In this document: positions 41,901 through 50,719 of the stretch, in pieces
Layout: every line of letters starts with the position of its first letter
Numbering within the stretch: the first letter of the stretch is position 1
From: M50B91 sp964526665
Lineage (GTDB): Bacteria; Patescibacteriota; Gracilibacteria; UBA4473
DNA length: 64,000 nucleotides
Reading direction: 5' to 3'
Assembly: GCA_964526665.1 (NCBI GenBank)
Contig: CAZGJL010000002.1
Location: forward strand, 30,386 to 94,385
Notes under the pieces: generated by a model
Database searches by the model: none
Told to the model about the DNA's origin: nothing
The model's input: only the letters and a program-made list of their open reading frames with translations
Position numbers and translations under genes: made by a program

Positions 41901-42347
41901 ATGGCTATCGATAACCGCCGAGCCCGATTTGAATATGACCTGCAGGATTCTTTTACTGCGGGGATGGTTTTGGAGGGCTGGGAGGTGAAGTCTTTGAGAG
42001 CTGGACACGCAAATTTACGTGCAGCATGGGTTTCTCTGCGTGAGGGAGAAGCGTGGTTAGAAAAATGTAGTATTTCTCGTTGGAGATTTTCGAGCCAAGA
42101 ACAACCCGAAGAGAGATCGAGGAAATTATTACTGAATAAGAAAGAACTTCGAAAACTCGAGAACGCCTGTAATGAAAAAGGAACGACGATAACGCCTTTA
42201 AAGATTTTTTCAGAGAAGGGGAAACTCAAATGTGAGATAGCACTTGTCCGTGGTCGAAAAAAACATGAAAAACGTCAGGTTTTGAAAGATCGTGCCATGA
42301 AGAAACGGACTGATCGGATTTTGAAAGATTTTAATGCGCAGCAGTAG
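41901..42347 (+). CDS. smpB: SsrA-binding protein SmpB
   Basis: Brings tmRNA to stalled ribosomes for trans-translation. 148 residues: NRRARFEYDLQDSFTAGMVLEGWEVKSLRAGHANLR, RKLLLNKKELRKLE, KGTTITPLKIFSEKGKLKCEIALVRGRKKHEKRQ, and the basic C-terminal tail that mimics the anticodon arm. Start ATG 41901 fits promoter spacing; GTG 41898 adds one residue. No tmRNA gene was found nearby. Confidence 0.93.
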   Translation: MAIDNRRARFEYDLQDSFTAGMVLEGWEVKSLRAGHANLRAAWVSLREGEAWLEKCSISRWRFSSQEQPEERSRKLLLNKKELRKLENACNEKGTTITPLKIFSEKGKLKCEIALVRGRKKHEKRQVLKDRAMKKRTDRILKDFNAQQ

Positions 42348-42398
42348 AGAGAAAATTTTAGGTTCTAAAAATATAGAAAATCAGTTATTCTCTTAGCG

Positions 42399-42869
42399 AT
42401 GAAATGTTCAGTGTGTGGCTACGAAAACTCAAGAGTAATTGATTCGCGCACAACCGATGAGGGGAGATCTATTCGTCGACGTCGAGAATGTGAGAAATGT
42501 TCTTTTCGTTTTACAACGTTTGAGCGATCTCAGTTAGCGAATTTGCTCGTTGAAAAACGAGATGGGACGGCAGAACCATATGATCGAGAAAAATTAGAAA
42601 AAGGAATTTTGATTGCTTGCGGGAAACGTCCAGTTTCGATGGTAGCTATTCGAGAACAACTTTCACAATTAGAAGAAAAATGGGGTCGAGAGCAAATTGT
42701 TCGTTCGGATAAAATAGGAGAAGATGTGATTGAAATGCTGCTTGAACTAGACCACGTGGCATTTATTAGATTTGCGTCTGTGTATCGAGAAGTTGAGGAT
42801 CTTGATGCTTTTAAAAAAGAATTTAAAAATTGGATTGGAGGAAGAAATAATTCCAACCAGAAAAGTTGA
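42399..42869 (+). CDS. nrdR: Transcriptional repressor NrdR
   Basis: Represses ribonucleotide reductase genes in response to dNTP/ATP. 156 residues: N-terminal zinc ribbon with C3, C6 and a second CxxC in RRRRECEKCSFRFTTFER, then an ATP-cone (LLVEKRDGTAEPYDREKLEKGI...). The length and order fit NrdR. Its usual targets, nrd genes, are not in this window. A TTATTC -10-like box at 42385-42390 is 8 bases before the ATG. Confidence 0.93.
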   Translation: MKCSVCGYENSRVIDSRTTDEGRSIRRRRECEKCSFRFTTFERSQLANLLVEKRDGTAEPYDREKLEKGILIACGKRPVSMVAIREQLSQLEEKWGREQIVRSDKIGEDVIEMLLELDHVAFIRFASVYREVEDLDAFKKEFKNWIGGRNNSNQKS

Positions 42870-42895
42870 CATTTTTCTTAAAATCAGCAGATTGT
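42866..42895 (+). promoter_or_regulatory. Candidate adk promoter
   Basis: Consensus TTGACA (42866-42871), overlapping the nrdR stop, with a weak GATTGT (42890-42895) at 18 bases. The predicted transcript would begin near the palindrome. Confidence 0.4.
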
Positions 42896-42914
42896 AAGTG
42901 AATTTTTTCACTTA
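42895..42914. promoter_or_regulatory. Palindrome upstream of adk
   Basis: TAAGTGAA (42895-42902) and TTCACTTA (42907-42914) are perfect complements around TTTT, 10 bases before the adk ATG. Could be an operator or an mRNA 5' hairpin. Confidence 0.45.
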
Positions 42915-42924
42915 TGTTAAAAAA

Positions 42925-43554
42925 ATGAAAGATCTTATTCTCATGGGGAAACAGGGGTCAGGGAAAGGGACCCAGGCAGAAATTTTGGCAAAGAGGTATG
43001 GTTTTGAAATTCTTGAAACAGGTGAAGCCTTACGCACTCTTGCCGAAGAAAAGTCTCCTCTGGGACGAGAAATATCTGAGGCTCAAGAGCGCGGAGATTT
43101 AGTTTCAACCGAAGTAGTGATGAAAATTGTTTTAGACACTCTTTCGAAAGTAGAGGAAAATGTGCCAGTGATTTTTGACGGGATTCCACGTTCAGAGGGA
43201 CAACGTATTGAATTTGAGAAATTACTTGCAGAAAACAAACGAGAGTTTCATGCATTAGAAATATGGATTTCGGACGAAGAGGCAATCGATCGAGTCCTTA
43301 TTCGTGCAAAGTGTAACGATTGTCAGAAAAACTTTGGTTCGAGGGAAGATCTTTGTCCAGACTGCGGAAGTAGAGATATTTTTCGTCGTACAGATGACAC
43401 GCCAACATCAATTCGACATCGGCTTGATATTTTTCAAAAAAAGACAGCCCCACTTGTGGCAGCATGGAAAAAGCAAGGAAAATTTGATACTGTAGATGGA
43501 GGGGGAGATCCTCGCGACGTTACCGAAAGAATGATTGAAACACTAGAACTCTAA
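42925..43554 (+). CDS. adk: Adenylate kinase
   Basis: Interconverts ATP + AMP and 2 ADP. 209 residues. P-loop GKQGSGKGTQ, AMP-binding FDGIPRSEGQRIEF, and a zinc-type LID with CNDCQKNF...LCPDCGS, then RRTDDTPTSIRHRLDIF. The start at 42925 gives the canonical N-terminus; an upstream in-frame start at 42898 overlaps the palindrome. It is immediately followed by the next gene's ATG with no gap. Confidence 0.95.
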   Translation: MKDLILMGKQGSGKGTQAEILAKRYGFEILETGEALRTLAEEKSPLGREISEAQERGDLVSTEVVMKIVLDTLSKVEENVPVIFDGIPRSEGQRIEFEKLLAENKREFHALEIWISDEEAIDRVLIRAKCNDCQKNFGSREDLCPDCGSRDIFRRTDDTPTSIRHRLDIFQKKTAPLVAAWKKQGKFDTVDGGGDPRDVTERMIETLEL

Positions 43555-44211
43555 ATGATCAGTTTCGATGCAGTGGTATGGGACTTCGATGGAGTAATTG
43601 TCGATTCTGAGAAATTATGGCTGGAAGCAGCTCCAAAATTTTATGAGCAACAAATTGGAAAAAATATTTCGCCAGAAGCTCAGGAGAAGTTTGTAGGAGG
43701 AAGCTTGCGTAATGCGTGGAATATTTTGTCTCAAGAGTACGGATTAAGTGCTTCCTTTGAGAAATTCGAAGAAGAGTGTGTGGGATTTGCTATTCGTGAA
43801 ATGTATCCTCGGGTGAACCTTATTCCAGGAGTTTTTGAACTTATAAAAAAGCTTCATTTGCAGGGAGTCCCGCAGGCGATTGGTACATCTGGGCACAGAG
43901 GATGGTTCGATCCTACGTTTAAGCGACTAAAATTAGAACCCTTTTTCAATACAGTAGTTGCATCAGAAGATGTCAGAGGAGTTGGGAAACCGGCTCCAGA
44001 CATATTTCTTCGTTGTGCAGAATTATTAGAGGTTTCTCCAGAAAAATGTCTTGTGATTGAGGACTCAAGGAATGGATGTCTTGCAGGAAAAGCAGCTGGT
44101 GCAACGGTGTGGGGATTTCGAAATGGATGGAATCAGAAACAAGACTTGAGTATCGCAGATTGGGAATTTTCTTCATTCGATGTGGCAGCAAAAAATTTGC
44201 AGAAAAAATAG
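43555..44211 (+). CDS. HAD-superfamily phosphatase (beta-phosphoglucomutase-like)
   Basis: 218 residues with HAD motifs: DFDGVIVDSE (motif I), GTSGHR (motif II), Lys in VGKPAPDIF, and VIEDSRNGCLAGKAAGA (motif IV). The subfamily I cap lies between residues 15 and 90. Substrate unknown. The ATG directly abuts the adk stop, so it is co-translated. Confidence 0.82.
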   Translation: MISFDAVVWDFDGVIVDSEKLWLEAAPKFYEQQIGKNISPEAQEKFVGGSLRNAWNILSQEYGLSASFEKFEEECVGFAIREMYPRVNLIPGVFELIKKLHLQGVPQAIGTSGHRGWFDPTFKRLKLEPFFNTVVASEDVRGVGKPAPDIFLRCAELLEVSPEKCLVIEDSRNGCLAGKAAGATVWGFRNGWNQKQDLSIADWEFSSFDVAAKNLQKK

Positions 44212-44225
44212 TTCGAGAGTACCTT
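44197..44225 (+). promoter_or_regulatory. map promoter, leaderless type
   Basis: TTGCAG (44197-44202), inside the HAD gene end, 17-base spacer, TACCTT (44220-44225), 7 bases to ATG 44233. Confidence 0.55.
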
Positions 44226-44232
44226 TCGAGCG

Positions 44233-44982
44233 ATGAGAATCGAAATCCGAACACAAGATCAATTAAAGAAGATGCGAAAAGCGGCTGATATTTTGCGTGC
44301 GGCACAAATAGCAATGCAAAAGCGATGTATTCCAGGTGTTTCACTTAAAGAATTAGATGGGATAGCCGATGACGTAATTCGTTCAGCAGGAGCTATTCCA
44401 AACTTTTATGGTTTTCATGGATTTCCCGCGGCAATTTGTGCCATGCTTAATGATGATGTGGTACACGGAATTCCAGATGGAAGAAAACTGCAAGAGGGCG
44501 ATTTGCTTTCTGTCGATTGTGGGGCTATTTGGCAGGGATGGCACTCAGATGCAGCCTTTTCACTCGTTATTGGTGGAGAGAAAGCCAATAAGCGTCGAGA
44601 GAAGTTTCATACAACAGTACAGGAAGCTCTTTTGGCAGGATGTGATGCAGCACGTGAGGGAAACCATTTAGGAGATATTGGATATGCAATAGAATCAGTT
44701 ATAAAAAACAGCCCATATTCCATTTGCAAGGAATATACAGGGCATGGTATTGGACGTGAAATGCACGAAGATCCGCATATTTTCAATTACGGAAACAAAA
44801 ATACTGGAGCTCGATTAAAATCAGGAATGACTCTTTGCATTGAGCCAATTGTAGCCGAAGGAAATCCTGCCGTTAAAATTCATACAAATGGATGGAATGT
44901 TGTAACGGTAGATGGAAAAGATGGATGCCAATGGGAACACTGTGGAGTGGTAACATCGAGCGGTTTAGAAATTTTTGCATAA
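44233..44982 (+). CDS. map: Methionine aminopeptidase type I
   Basis: Removes N-terminal Met co-translationally. 249 residues; metal ligands visible in order: Asp in SVDCGAIWQGWHSDAAF (two Asp), His in GHGIGREMHEDPH, Glu in LCIEPIV and Glu in CQWEHCGVV. The start has a promoter 7 bases upstream; unlike many genomes it is not beside secY/adk-infA ribosomal genes, although adk lies two genes away. Confidence 0.95.
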   Translation: MRIEIRTQDQLKKMRKAADILRAAQIAMQKRCIPGVSLKELDGIADDVIRSAGAIPNFYGFHGFPAAICAMLNDDVVHGIPDGRKLQEGDLLSVDCGAIWQGWHSDAAFSLVIGGEKANKRREKFHTTVQEALLAGCDAAREGNHLGDIGYAIESVIKNSPYSICKEYTGHGIGREMHEDPHIFNYGNKNTGARLKSGMTLCIEPIVAEGNPAVKIHTNGWNVVTVDGKDGCQWEHCGVVTSSGLEIFA

Positions 44983-45029
44983 ATCGCCTATCACCAAGAG
45001 TTTACCTTGCGATTCTTCCTATAAGGAGG

Positions 45030-45058
45030 TTGATTTTTTGACGAATATCTGGTACACT
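45030..45058 (+). promoter_or_regulatory. Promoter of the 1015-residue protein gene
   Basis: TTGATT (45030-45035), 17-base spacer, TACACT (45053-45058), 22 bases to ATG 45081. The AAGGAGG at 45023-45029 lies upstream of the promoter and is not a usable ribosome site for it. Confidence 0.55.
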
Positions 45059-45080
45059 ACAGGGATTTCAATACAAAAAT

Positions 45081-48000
45081 ATGAAATTTCTCAGAAATAC
45101 GGCAACAGATTTCTTCGCTCATAGCGCTCGATTTATAAAATTTGATCAAGGAGATCCTTGTGATAGTTGTGATAAGCAGGAAGCTTCTACCGGACAACAA
45201 GAACAAAAAACAGTTATTGAAAAAAATCGTTCAGATCTAACACAACTTGCAAATGACTGTATTCCTAAAACGGGACTGTGGTCGACAGCGACACAAAACG
45301 AACGAGCCAAAACAATGACGGTGAATGCTAATAAGCAGCATCCTGTTTCCTATGGGGACACGCTAGGATCTATTGTTAAAGGAATTACAGGGAGACTAGA
45401 TTATGGACGACCAGTTTTGTATCGGAGTAAGAAGTTAACTCCATCGAAAATTGCTCAATGGAATAAAACAAATACATGTTTTCCAATTCCAAATAATTTA
45501 GGACAAACAGAGCAAGCCTTTGATTTACGAGTGGTAAATGCTATTTATCCAGGACAAATTGTTTATATCGAGGAGATTAATGGAGTGAAATACGTAGTGG
45601 TTGATGATGGAGGATCTGGTAGTACGGGTAGAGGATCTGGTAGTATTAGTGGAGGTGGTACTTCAGGATATGTACCAGGAAATGGAGAAACACAAACAGA
45701 GAAAGAAAACTGTCGTGATAACATTCAAACGCCAACAATTAAACCTGATTGCGAAAATAACAAATGTGACTATGACTTTTCTGCTATTTGGAATGGAGCA
45801 CGAGCAGAAGATGGAACATCATTATCTTTACTACAAGAAATAACAGGAGTTGAAGATGCAGAGAAGGCAATGGACGCATATGTAAAACTATATGGGCAAA
45901 AAGAATGGGTGGGAGTGGATCAAGATGGAGTATATACAGTACTGGAAAAACATTATAACCCGAAGGCAGGAGTTCCTTTATGGAGCTCTTTGAAGGAGAT
46001 TTTTACAGATGTAAGTCTGGAAAAGACATTTCAAAAAGCAGGATATTCTAATGCAACGGAATTAGCAGCTACATTTACAGGGAAGGTATTAGAAGAGAAT
46101 GGGGGCGCAGACATGGAAAGTCTACAGAAGACAATGGAGACCAATGCTACTAACTTTAGTAAGAAAGCCGGAGATAGAAATAGTGGAGCTACCAAGGAAG
46201 TATTGCTTCGTGTTGCAACCGGAGCAGCTGTTGCAATAGGAATGGCTGCCGCACTAGGAACACCTATATCTGCAGCAGTAGCATTAGCAGGACTACCTTT
46301 ATTGAAATTCCGAACAGGTATTAAGCGATTTGATCCCACAGCAAGTGTTAATGCAATTTGGGCAGTATTTTCTAATCCGAGTGCAACACAAGAGGACTTT
46401 GATAAGTTTTCTGAGGATGTTGATTTCAGCAATACAACGGCAGAAAATACAAGTTATATTGATTTACAAAAAAATTCAGTAGAATCAACGCGAAAGACGA
46501 CGATAGGTATGAATAGCGTAGCAAGTCAAAATGCTGTATTCAAGCATGGTCCAGGAAAAAATCCACCAGAAGGTATTACATTAACGGAAGATGAGAAGGC
46601 TCGTTATGCAGAGCATGCTAAAAATATTACCGTGGTAGGAGATAAGGCAGAAAAAATGCTTGATCAATTAGCCTTAAATGGGTATTACTTTGAAGAAGGA
46701 GCTGCATTTGAATCAGATTACGCAAAGCGTGCAGAGAAATTTAAATTAAGAGGAAATAATAAAAAGAATTTTGATAAGAATATGAAGCTTGCAACAAGCT
46801 CTCTTGTTTGGAAAACAAGTGAAGATAATTATGAATTTGCTATGGATCGGCTAGTGACAGAATTTAACAATGTCGCATCGGAAGAATTATATGGAAAACT
46901 AGAAAAGGAAGAAAAACATACTCCTCGGTCAAACTCAATTGATTTAATAAATTTAAAATTAACTGATCTAGCAAACGCTCTTTCTAATGGAGGAGAATTT
47001 TATCTTGGTAGATTACCAAATGCAGAGGGCATAAATAGAAAATTGTATGTAAAATTTGTTCCAAGTGTCGCAGATCAAGATAAAGAAACAGCTGCAGCAG
47101 GGGAATGGATGATGTACATTGAGGATACTGATAAAAATGGGACAGGGAGCACAAGACCGATCTCGTATACAGAAGTCATTTCTTTAGTTGGAAAGAAATC
47201 AAAGAAACTAGAGACAGAGGACATTAGTACTCTTGGATTTGATCCAGACAACCTTTTGACTTCCCCTAAAGAAAAAAAATCGCTCATAAAGAAGCTTAAC
47301 TTTTTCAATCTTATGGTGGGGCAGATGAATCAGATAAATGAAGCAAAAGATCAAATGCTTTTGTCGGCATTAAACAAAAGAGGATTTCAAGAAATTGTAG
47401 AAATAGAAAACAGACTTCAAATTGGATTACGATGTAAAGGAACAAAAACTGAGACACAAGAACAGTATCAATATCGAGTTGCCGTTGGGGCCAAATTTGC
47501 ACTATTTTTAGATAGTAAAAATGATCCAAATGGTTTCAAGAAATTCAAAGAAGGGCTCAGTGGATACGAAGAAATAGCATTTTCACCTGAAATTATGAAG
47601 GAAATTGAAAAGGTATTTAATCGTGAACATGGAGCACTGGATCAGTTGGTTCTGAATACAAAATTTCAGAAAGAAATGTCTATTTTGTCTCAAAATATGG
47701 AGTGTATTAATAATTATTTAACACTTGATGATCTAGATGCTTGTGCTGCTTATGCAAAACGGAACACATTTGTTTCTGGATGGACTGCAATGCGTCAGAG
47801 TAAAAATCACACTGTTTCAGTTGGAGAAGCCTATCTCTTGTATTCAGGAATAAGCGCGGTTCTTCCTAGAGAAATAACAGAAACTATTACTTCAGATTAT
47901 TGGCATAACATGTTTACTGGAGATGCCGTTAAAGCTGAGATGGGATGGATTCCTGATGGAGCAGGATGGATATTAGAACCAGGAACGAAAGAGATATCAA

Positions 48001-48128
48001 AGACAATTATCCAATGGCAAGTGAAGGGATGGCTTGATGAGGCAGCAATAAAAGCAATTATTCTAATATCAGGAGGAGTTATTACGCAAGAAGTTATTAG
48101 CAATATTTTGAATAAGCCAGAGAACTAG
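45081..48128 (+). CDS. Large protein of unknown function with LysM-like segment
   Basis: 1015 residues, the longest gene here. Residues about 90-165 resemble a LysM-like domain (HPVSYGDTLGSIVKGI... AIYPGQIVYI). Then a Gly/Ser linker (GGSGSTGRGSGSISGGG), a polar region, and a hydrophobic Ala/Gly-rich segment near residue 375-405 (RVATGAAVAIGMAAALGTPISAAVALAGLPLL), then 600 residues of mixed charged helices. No signal peptide is obvious. It has its own promoter and a strong terminator. It could be a cell-envelope or secreted structural factor, but this is guesswork. Confidence 0.6.
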   Translation: MKFLRNTATDFFAHSARFIKFDQGDPCDSCDKQEASTGQQEQKTVIEKNRSDLTQLANDCIPKTGLWSTATQNERAKTMTVNANKQHPVSYGDTLGSIVKGITGRLDYGRPVLYRSKKLTPSKIAQWNKTNTCFPIPNNLGQTEQAFDLRVVNAIYPGQIVYIEEINGVKYVVVDDGGSGSTGRGSGSISGGGTSGYVPGNGETQTEKENCRDNIQTPTIKPDCENNKCDYDFSAIWNGARAEDGTSLSLLQEITGVEDAEKAMDAYVKLYGQKEWVGVDQDGVYTVLEKHYNPKAGVPLWSSLKEIFTDVSLEKTFQKAGYSNATELAATFTGKVLEENGGADMESLQKTMETNATNFSKKAGDRNSGATKEVLLRVATGAAVAIGMAAALGTPISAAVALAGLPLLKFRTGIKRFDPTASVNAIWAVFSNPSATQEDFDKFSEDVDFSNTTAENTSYIDLQKNSVESTRKTTIGMNSVASQNAVFKHGPGKNPPEGITLTEDEKARYAEHAKNITVVGDKAEKMLDQLALNGYYFEEGAAFESDYAKRAEKFKLRGNNKKNFDKNMKLATSSLVWKTSEDNYEFAMDRLVTEFNNVASEELYGKLEKEEKHTPRSNSIDLINLKLTDLANALSNGGEFYLGRLPNAEGINRKLYVKFVPSVADQDKETAAAGEWMMYIEDTDKNGTGSTRPISYTEVISLVGKKSKKLETEDISTLGFDPDNLLTSPKEKKSLIKKLNFFNLMVGQMNQINEAKDQMLLSALNKRGFQEIVEIENRLQIGLRCKGTKTETQEQYQYRVAVGAKFALFLDSKNDPNGFKKFKEGLSGYEEIAFSPEIMKEIEKVFNREHGALDQLVLNTKFQKEMSILSQNMECINNYLTLDDLDACAAYAKRNTFVSGWTAMRQSKNHTVSVGEAYLLYSGISAVLPREITETITSDYWHNMFTGDAVKAEMGWIPDGAGWILEPGTKEISKTIIQWQVKGWLDEAAIKAIILISGGVITQEVISNILNKPEN

Positions 48129-48142
48129 AAAGAGAGCCAAAG

Positions 48143-48170
48143 TTGCAATTTTCCCGGGGCGGGGTACACT
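48143..48170 (+). promoter_or_regulatory. Candidate ctp promoter inside a terminator
   Basis: TTGCAA (48143-48148), 16-base spacer, TACACT (48165-48170), 26 bases before ATG 48197. The -10 box lies in the loop region of the terminator hairpin 48153-48179. Confidence 0.45.
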
Positions 48171-48185
48171 CGCTCCGGGTTTTTT
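48153..48185 (+). terminator. Terminator after the 1015-residue protein gene
   Basis: CCCGGGGCG (48153-48161) pairs with CGCTCCGGG (48171-48179) with one wobble, followed by TTTTTT (48180-48185). Confidence 0.88.
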
Positions 48186-48196
48186 AAAATGTAAAA

Positions 48197-49558
48197 ATGC
48201 CACACTACAAACGTAACTTAAGGTTTCTTTTATTCTTGGTTTTCCCTGTTCTGGCATTCCTTCTTGGATGGTCGCTCAATCAACAACAAAATCAACGTTC
48301 AGTGTTGCTTCCGGAAACGAATACGCCTTCAGAAGTATCTACGGCAGAAGAAATAAAGCACTTGCTTTCACCAATTACGCTTCGTCGTCGATCTGATCCC
48401 AGAGACGTTGATTTATCTGGGTTGTGGGAAGCGTGGAATACATTGGAGTCTAACTTCTTGCACCAAGATAGATTTAAAACACAGAATCAAATAAATGGAG
48501 CAATCAAGGGGCTAGTAAATTCACTAGAAGATCCATATACCGTATTTATGACGGCGAAAGAAACAGCCGAATTCGAGGAATCCATGTCGGGGGAATTTGA
48601 AGGGATTGGAGCTGAAATTGCTATAAAAAAGAATCGTTTAACCGTTGTGACTCCACTACGCGGGACTCCAGCAGAATTGGCAGGATTGCAATCAGGTGAT
48701 CGTGTTTTGAAAATTAATGATGAATCAACATTTGAAATGTCAATTCATGAAGCTATTACAAGAATTCGTGGACCACGCGGAGAAAAAATAGTTCTCACTG
48801 TTGAACGAGATGGTGACACACAACCACATGAAATCACAATTGTGCGCGATACCATAGTTGTAAATGATTTTTCATGGAAAATGGAAGAGGGAGTCGCCGT
48901 ATTAGAAATATCACAGTTTGGAACAGAATTGGTTTCACAGTTTTCTACAGCATTACCTTCGATGCTTTTAGAAAAGCCACGTGGAATCATAATAGATTTA
49001 CGAAATAATGGAGGAGGATTGCTGGATGCGAGTGTAAAAGTACTTGATCAATTTTTTGACGAACAGACATTGGTGACAACGAACGGAAGAAGAATCGGAC
49101 AAGTTGAAGATTTGCAGAGTAAACGGGGGGGAGCCTTCCTTGAAACCCCACTTATTGTTTTGGTAAATAAGGGATCTGCTTCAGCCTCTGAAATTTTTGC
49201 AGGAGCCATACAAGATACGCGGAGAGGATTGGTTTTGGGAGAACAGACCTTTGGAAAAGGCTCTGTTCAGAATGTAATGCCTATGTCGGGTGGAGCCAGC
49301 TTGAAAATCACCATTGCAGAGTGGCTTACGCCGAATGGTCGATCAATTAATGAAGAAGGAATTTCTCCTGACATTGAGTCCGTGCGGACGCGTGAAGAAT
49401 TTGAAAAAAATGAAGACCCTGTAATGGAGCGAGCTTTTGAATTAATAGGAAGTGAAGAAATGCAGCAGATTTTAGACACGACTTTCACAGAAGAGGAACC
49501 AGTCATGGATCCAGAAATTATCGTTGAGGAAGTTGCACCACAAGAGGAAATTGAGTAA
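48197..49558 (+). CDS. Carboxyl-terminal processing peptidase (S41)
   Basis: Membrane-anchored, extracytoplasmic serine protease. 453 residues: an N-terminal anchor (FLLFLVFPVLAFLLGWSL), a PDZ domain (GEFEGIGAEIAIKKNRLTVV ... PAELAGLQSGDRVLKINDE), then the S41 core with RGIIIDLRNNGGGLLDA, catalytic Ser in NKGSASASEIFAGA and catalytic Lys in TFGKGSVQNV. The C-terminus is acidic. It precedes gmk by 10 bases and yraN follows, so the three probably form an operon. Confidence 0.93.
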   Translation: MPHYKRNLRFLLFLVFPVLAFLLGWSLNQQQNQRSVLLPETNTPSEVSTAEEIKHLLSPITLRRRSDPRDVDLSGLWEAWNTLESNFLHQDRFKTQNQINGAIKGLVNSLEDPYTVFMTAKETAEFEESMSGEFEGIGAEIAIKKNRLTVVTPLRGTPAELAGLQSGDRVLKINDESTFEMSIHEAITRIRGPRGEKIVLTVERDGDTQPHEITIVRDTIVVNDFSWKMEEGVAVLEISQFGTELVSQFSTALPSMLLEKPRGIIIDLRNNGGGLLDASVKVLDQFFDEQTLVTTNGRRIGQVEDLQSKRGGAFLETPLIVLVNKGSASASEIFAGAIQDTRRGLVLGEQTFGKGSVQNVMPMSGGASLKITIAEWLTPNGRSINEEGISPDIESVRTREEFEKNEDPVMERAFELIGSEEMQQILDTTFTEEEPVMDPEIIVEEVAPQEEIE

Positions 49559-49568
49559 TCTTGTTGTA

Positions 49569-50141
49569 ATGAGAGGAAAAATTTTCTTTTTTTCGGGACC
49601 ATCTGGAGTAGGGAAAGGCACCCTTATTAATATGTTGCGTAAAAAATATTCTGAATGGGTATTTCCACCGAGTTGCACTACTCGTGATCCGCGTCCTGGA
49701 GAAAAAGAAGGGAAAACCTATTTTTTTATTTCACAAGAAGAATTTACTCAGCGAATAGAGTCTGGGGAATTTCTCGAATGGGCAGAAGTGCATGGAGGGA
49801 ATCGTTATGGAACATTGCTTCAGAAGTTAGTAGATCCTGTTGAAGAGGGGAAAATAATCATTCGTGAGTTTGATGTACAGGGATTTCTCCAAGCACGAGA
49901 GAGATTGCCACAAGAAGATTTCGTTTCTATTTTTATTGCTCCAGAGCATGGAGAACAAGAGCTTGTTGATCGAATTTTGCGACGAGGCCCAATGTCTGAC
50001 AAAGAGATTGATCGACGTATGATTTCAATGAGAAAAGAATTAGCGGAATCATCGAAGTATGATCACATTATCATTTCTCGTGAAAACAAATTAGACCAAT
50101 TGTTATCTGATGCTGAAGAAATTATTTCTTCTGCTACGTAA
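49569..50141 (+). CDS. gmk: Guanylate kinase
   Basis: GMP to GDP. 190 residues: P-loop FFSGPSGVGKGTL, FPPSCTTRDPRPGEKEGKTY for GMP binding, EWAEVHGNRYGT-type block (here EWAEVHGGNRYGT), and the lid region DRILRRG. The ATG at 49569 gives the standard N-terminus; an in-frame start at 49524 overlaps the ctp end. Stop is followed 2 bases later by yraN. Confidence 0.95.
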   Translation: MRGKIFFFSGPSGVGKGTLINMLRKKYSEWVFPPSCTTRDPRPGEKEGKTYFFISQEEFTQRIESGEFLEWAEVHGGNRYGTLLQKLVDPVEEGKIIIREFDVQGFLQARERLPQEDFVSIFIAPEHGEQELVDRILRRGPMSDKEIDRRMISMRKELAESSKYDHIIISRENKLDQLLSDAEEIISSAT

Positions 50142-50143
50142 GA

Positions 50144-50515
50144 ATGACAACTTCTCGTCGACAATTAGGTGACAGGGGTGAGGCAATTGCGGTGAAGTTT
50201 TTGGTAGACAAAGGATTTGAACTTATAGATCGAAATGTGCATGCGCCAGGAGGCGAGCTTGATTTGATTATGAAACAGGATGGAGAGTGGGTATTTGTCG
50301 AAGTAAAAACACGACGTTCAGATGCATTTGGTTCGGCAATTGCGTCAGTTTCTTCACAGAAAATTAATCGAATGTTGTCGGCAATCGAGCATTATTTTTT
50401 AGTCAGAAATAAGGAAGAGGAAGTTCCTCTTTTCAGAATAGATATCGTGACGGTAGAAGTGCGAGGAGAAAAAGTTTCTTGTGAGCATTTTTCACATATT
50501 GAAGCTCCGGAATGA
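50144..50515 (+). CDS. YraN/UPF0102 family nuclease-like protein
   Basis: 123 residues with the UPF0102 core: LGDRGEAIAVKFLVDKGFELIDRNVHAPGGELDLI, then WVFVEVKTRRSDAFGSA. The Glu-Asp-...EVKTR pattern matches the restriction-endonuclease-like fold, but activity is unproven for the family. Last gene of the ctp-gmk-yraN run, followed by repeat copy B. Confidence 0.88.
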   Translation: MTTSRRQLGDRGEAIAVKFLVDKGFELIDRNVHAPGGELDLIMKQDGEWVFVEVKTRRSDAFGSAIASVSSQKINRMLSAIEHYFLVRNKEEEVPLFRIDIVTVEVRGEKVSCEHFSHIEAPE

Positions 50516-50523
50516 TTGGTTCA

Positions 50524-50700
50524 TTACTTTTTTTTCCGCAAAAAAAGTAAACAAAAAGACTCGTTGTGGTTGTTCCCTTAGAAACGAAACTTTCTCATTC
50601 ACGAAACCTTGCAATCTAGTGACGAAGGGTTGTTGATCTACGTGCAAGATTTTACGCTCATTTTGAAAATTCGTTTTTTCTTCGTCCACAAATGCAACTT
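50524..50700 (+). repeat. Dispersed intergenic element, copy B
   Basis: Starts 8 bases after the yraN stop. 5' hairpin TTACTTTTTTT/AAAAAAAGTAA (50524-50550), the GTTG..GTT and AAACGAAA block, a larger central hairpin with arms CTTGCA (50608-50613) and TGCAAG (50643-50648), and a 3' block CATTTTGAA..TCGTTTTTT..CACAAATGCAACTTAT. No C-rich hairpin follows. Confidence 0.75.
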
Positions 50701-50719
50701 ATATTGAAGCTTTTAAGAA

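Noticed and set aside
42895..42914. NrdR box
   Set aside because: The sequence does not match the ACA-x-WATATW-type NrdR box and lies before adk, not an nrd gene.
45023..45029. AAGGAGG as ribosome site of the 45081 gene
   Set aside because: More than 50 bases before the ATG and upstream of the predicted promoter, so outside the mRNA.
50492..50689. Open frame antisense to repeat copy B (65 residues)
   Set aside because: It follows the repeat hairpins, has no start-linked promoter and similar frames in copies A and C are broken, so it is not a gene.
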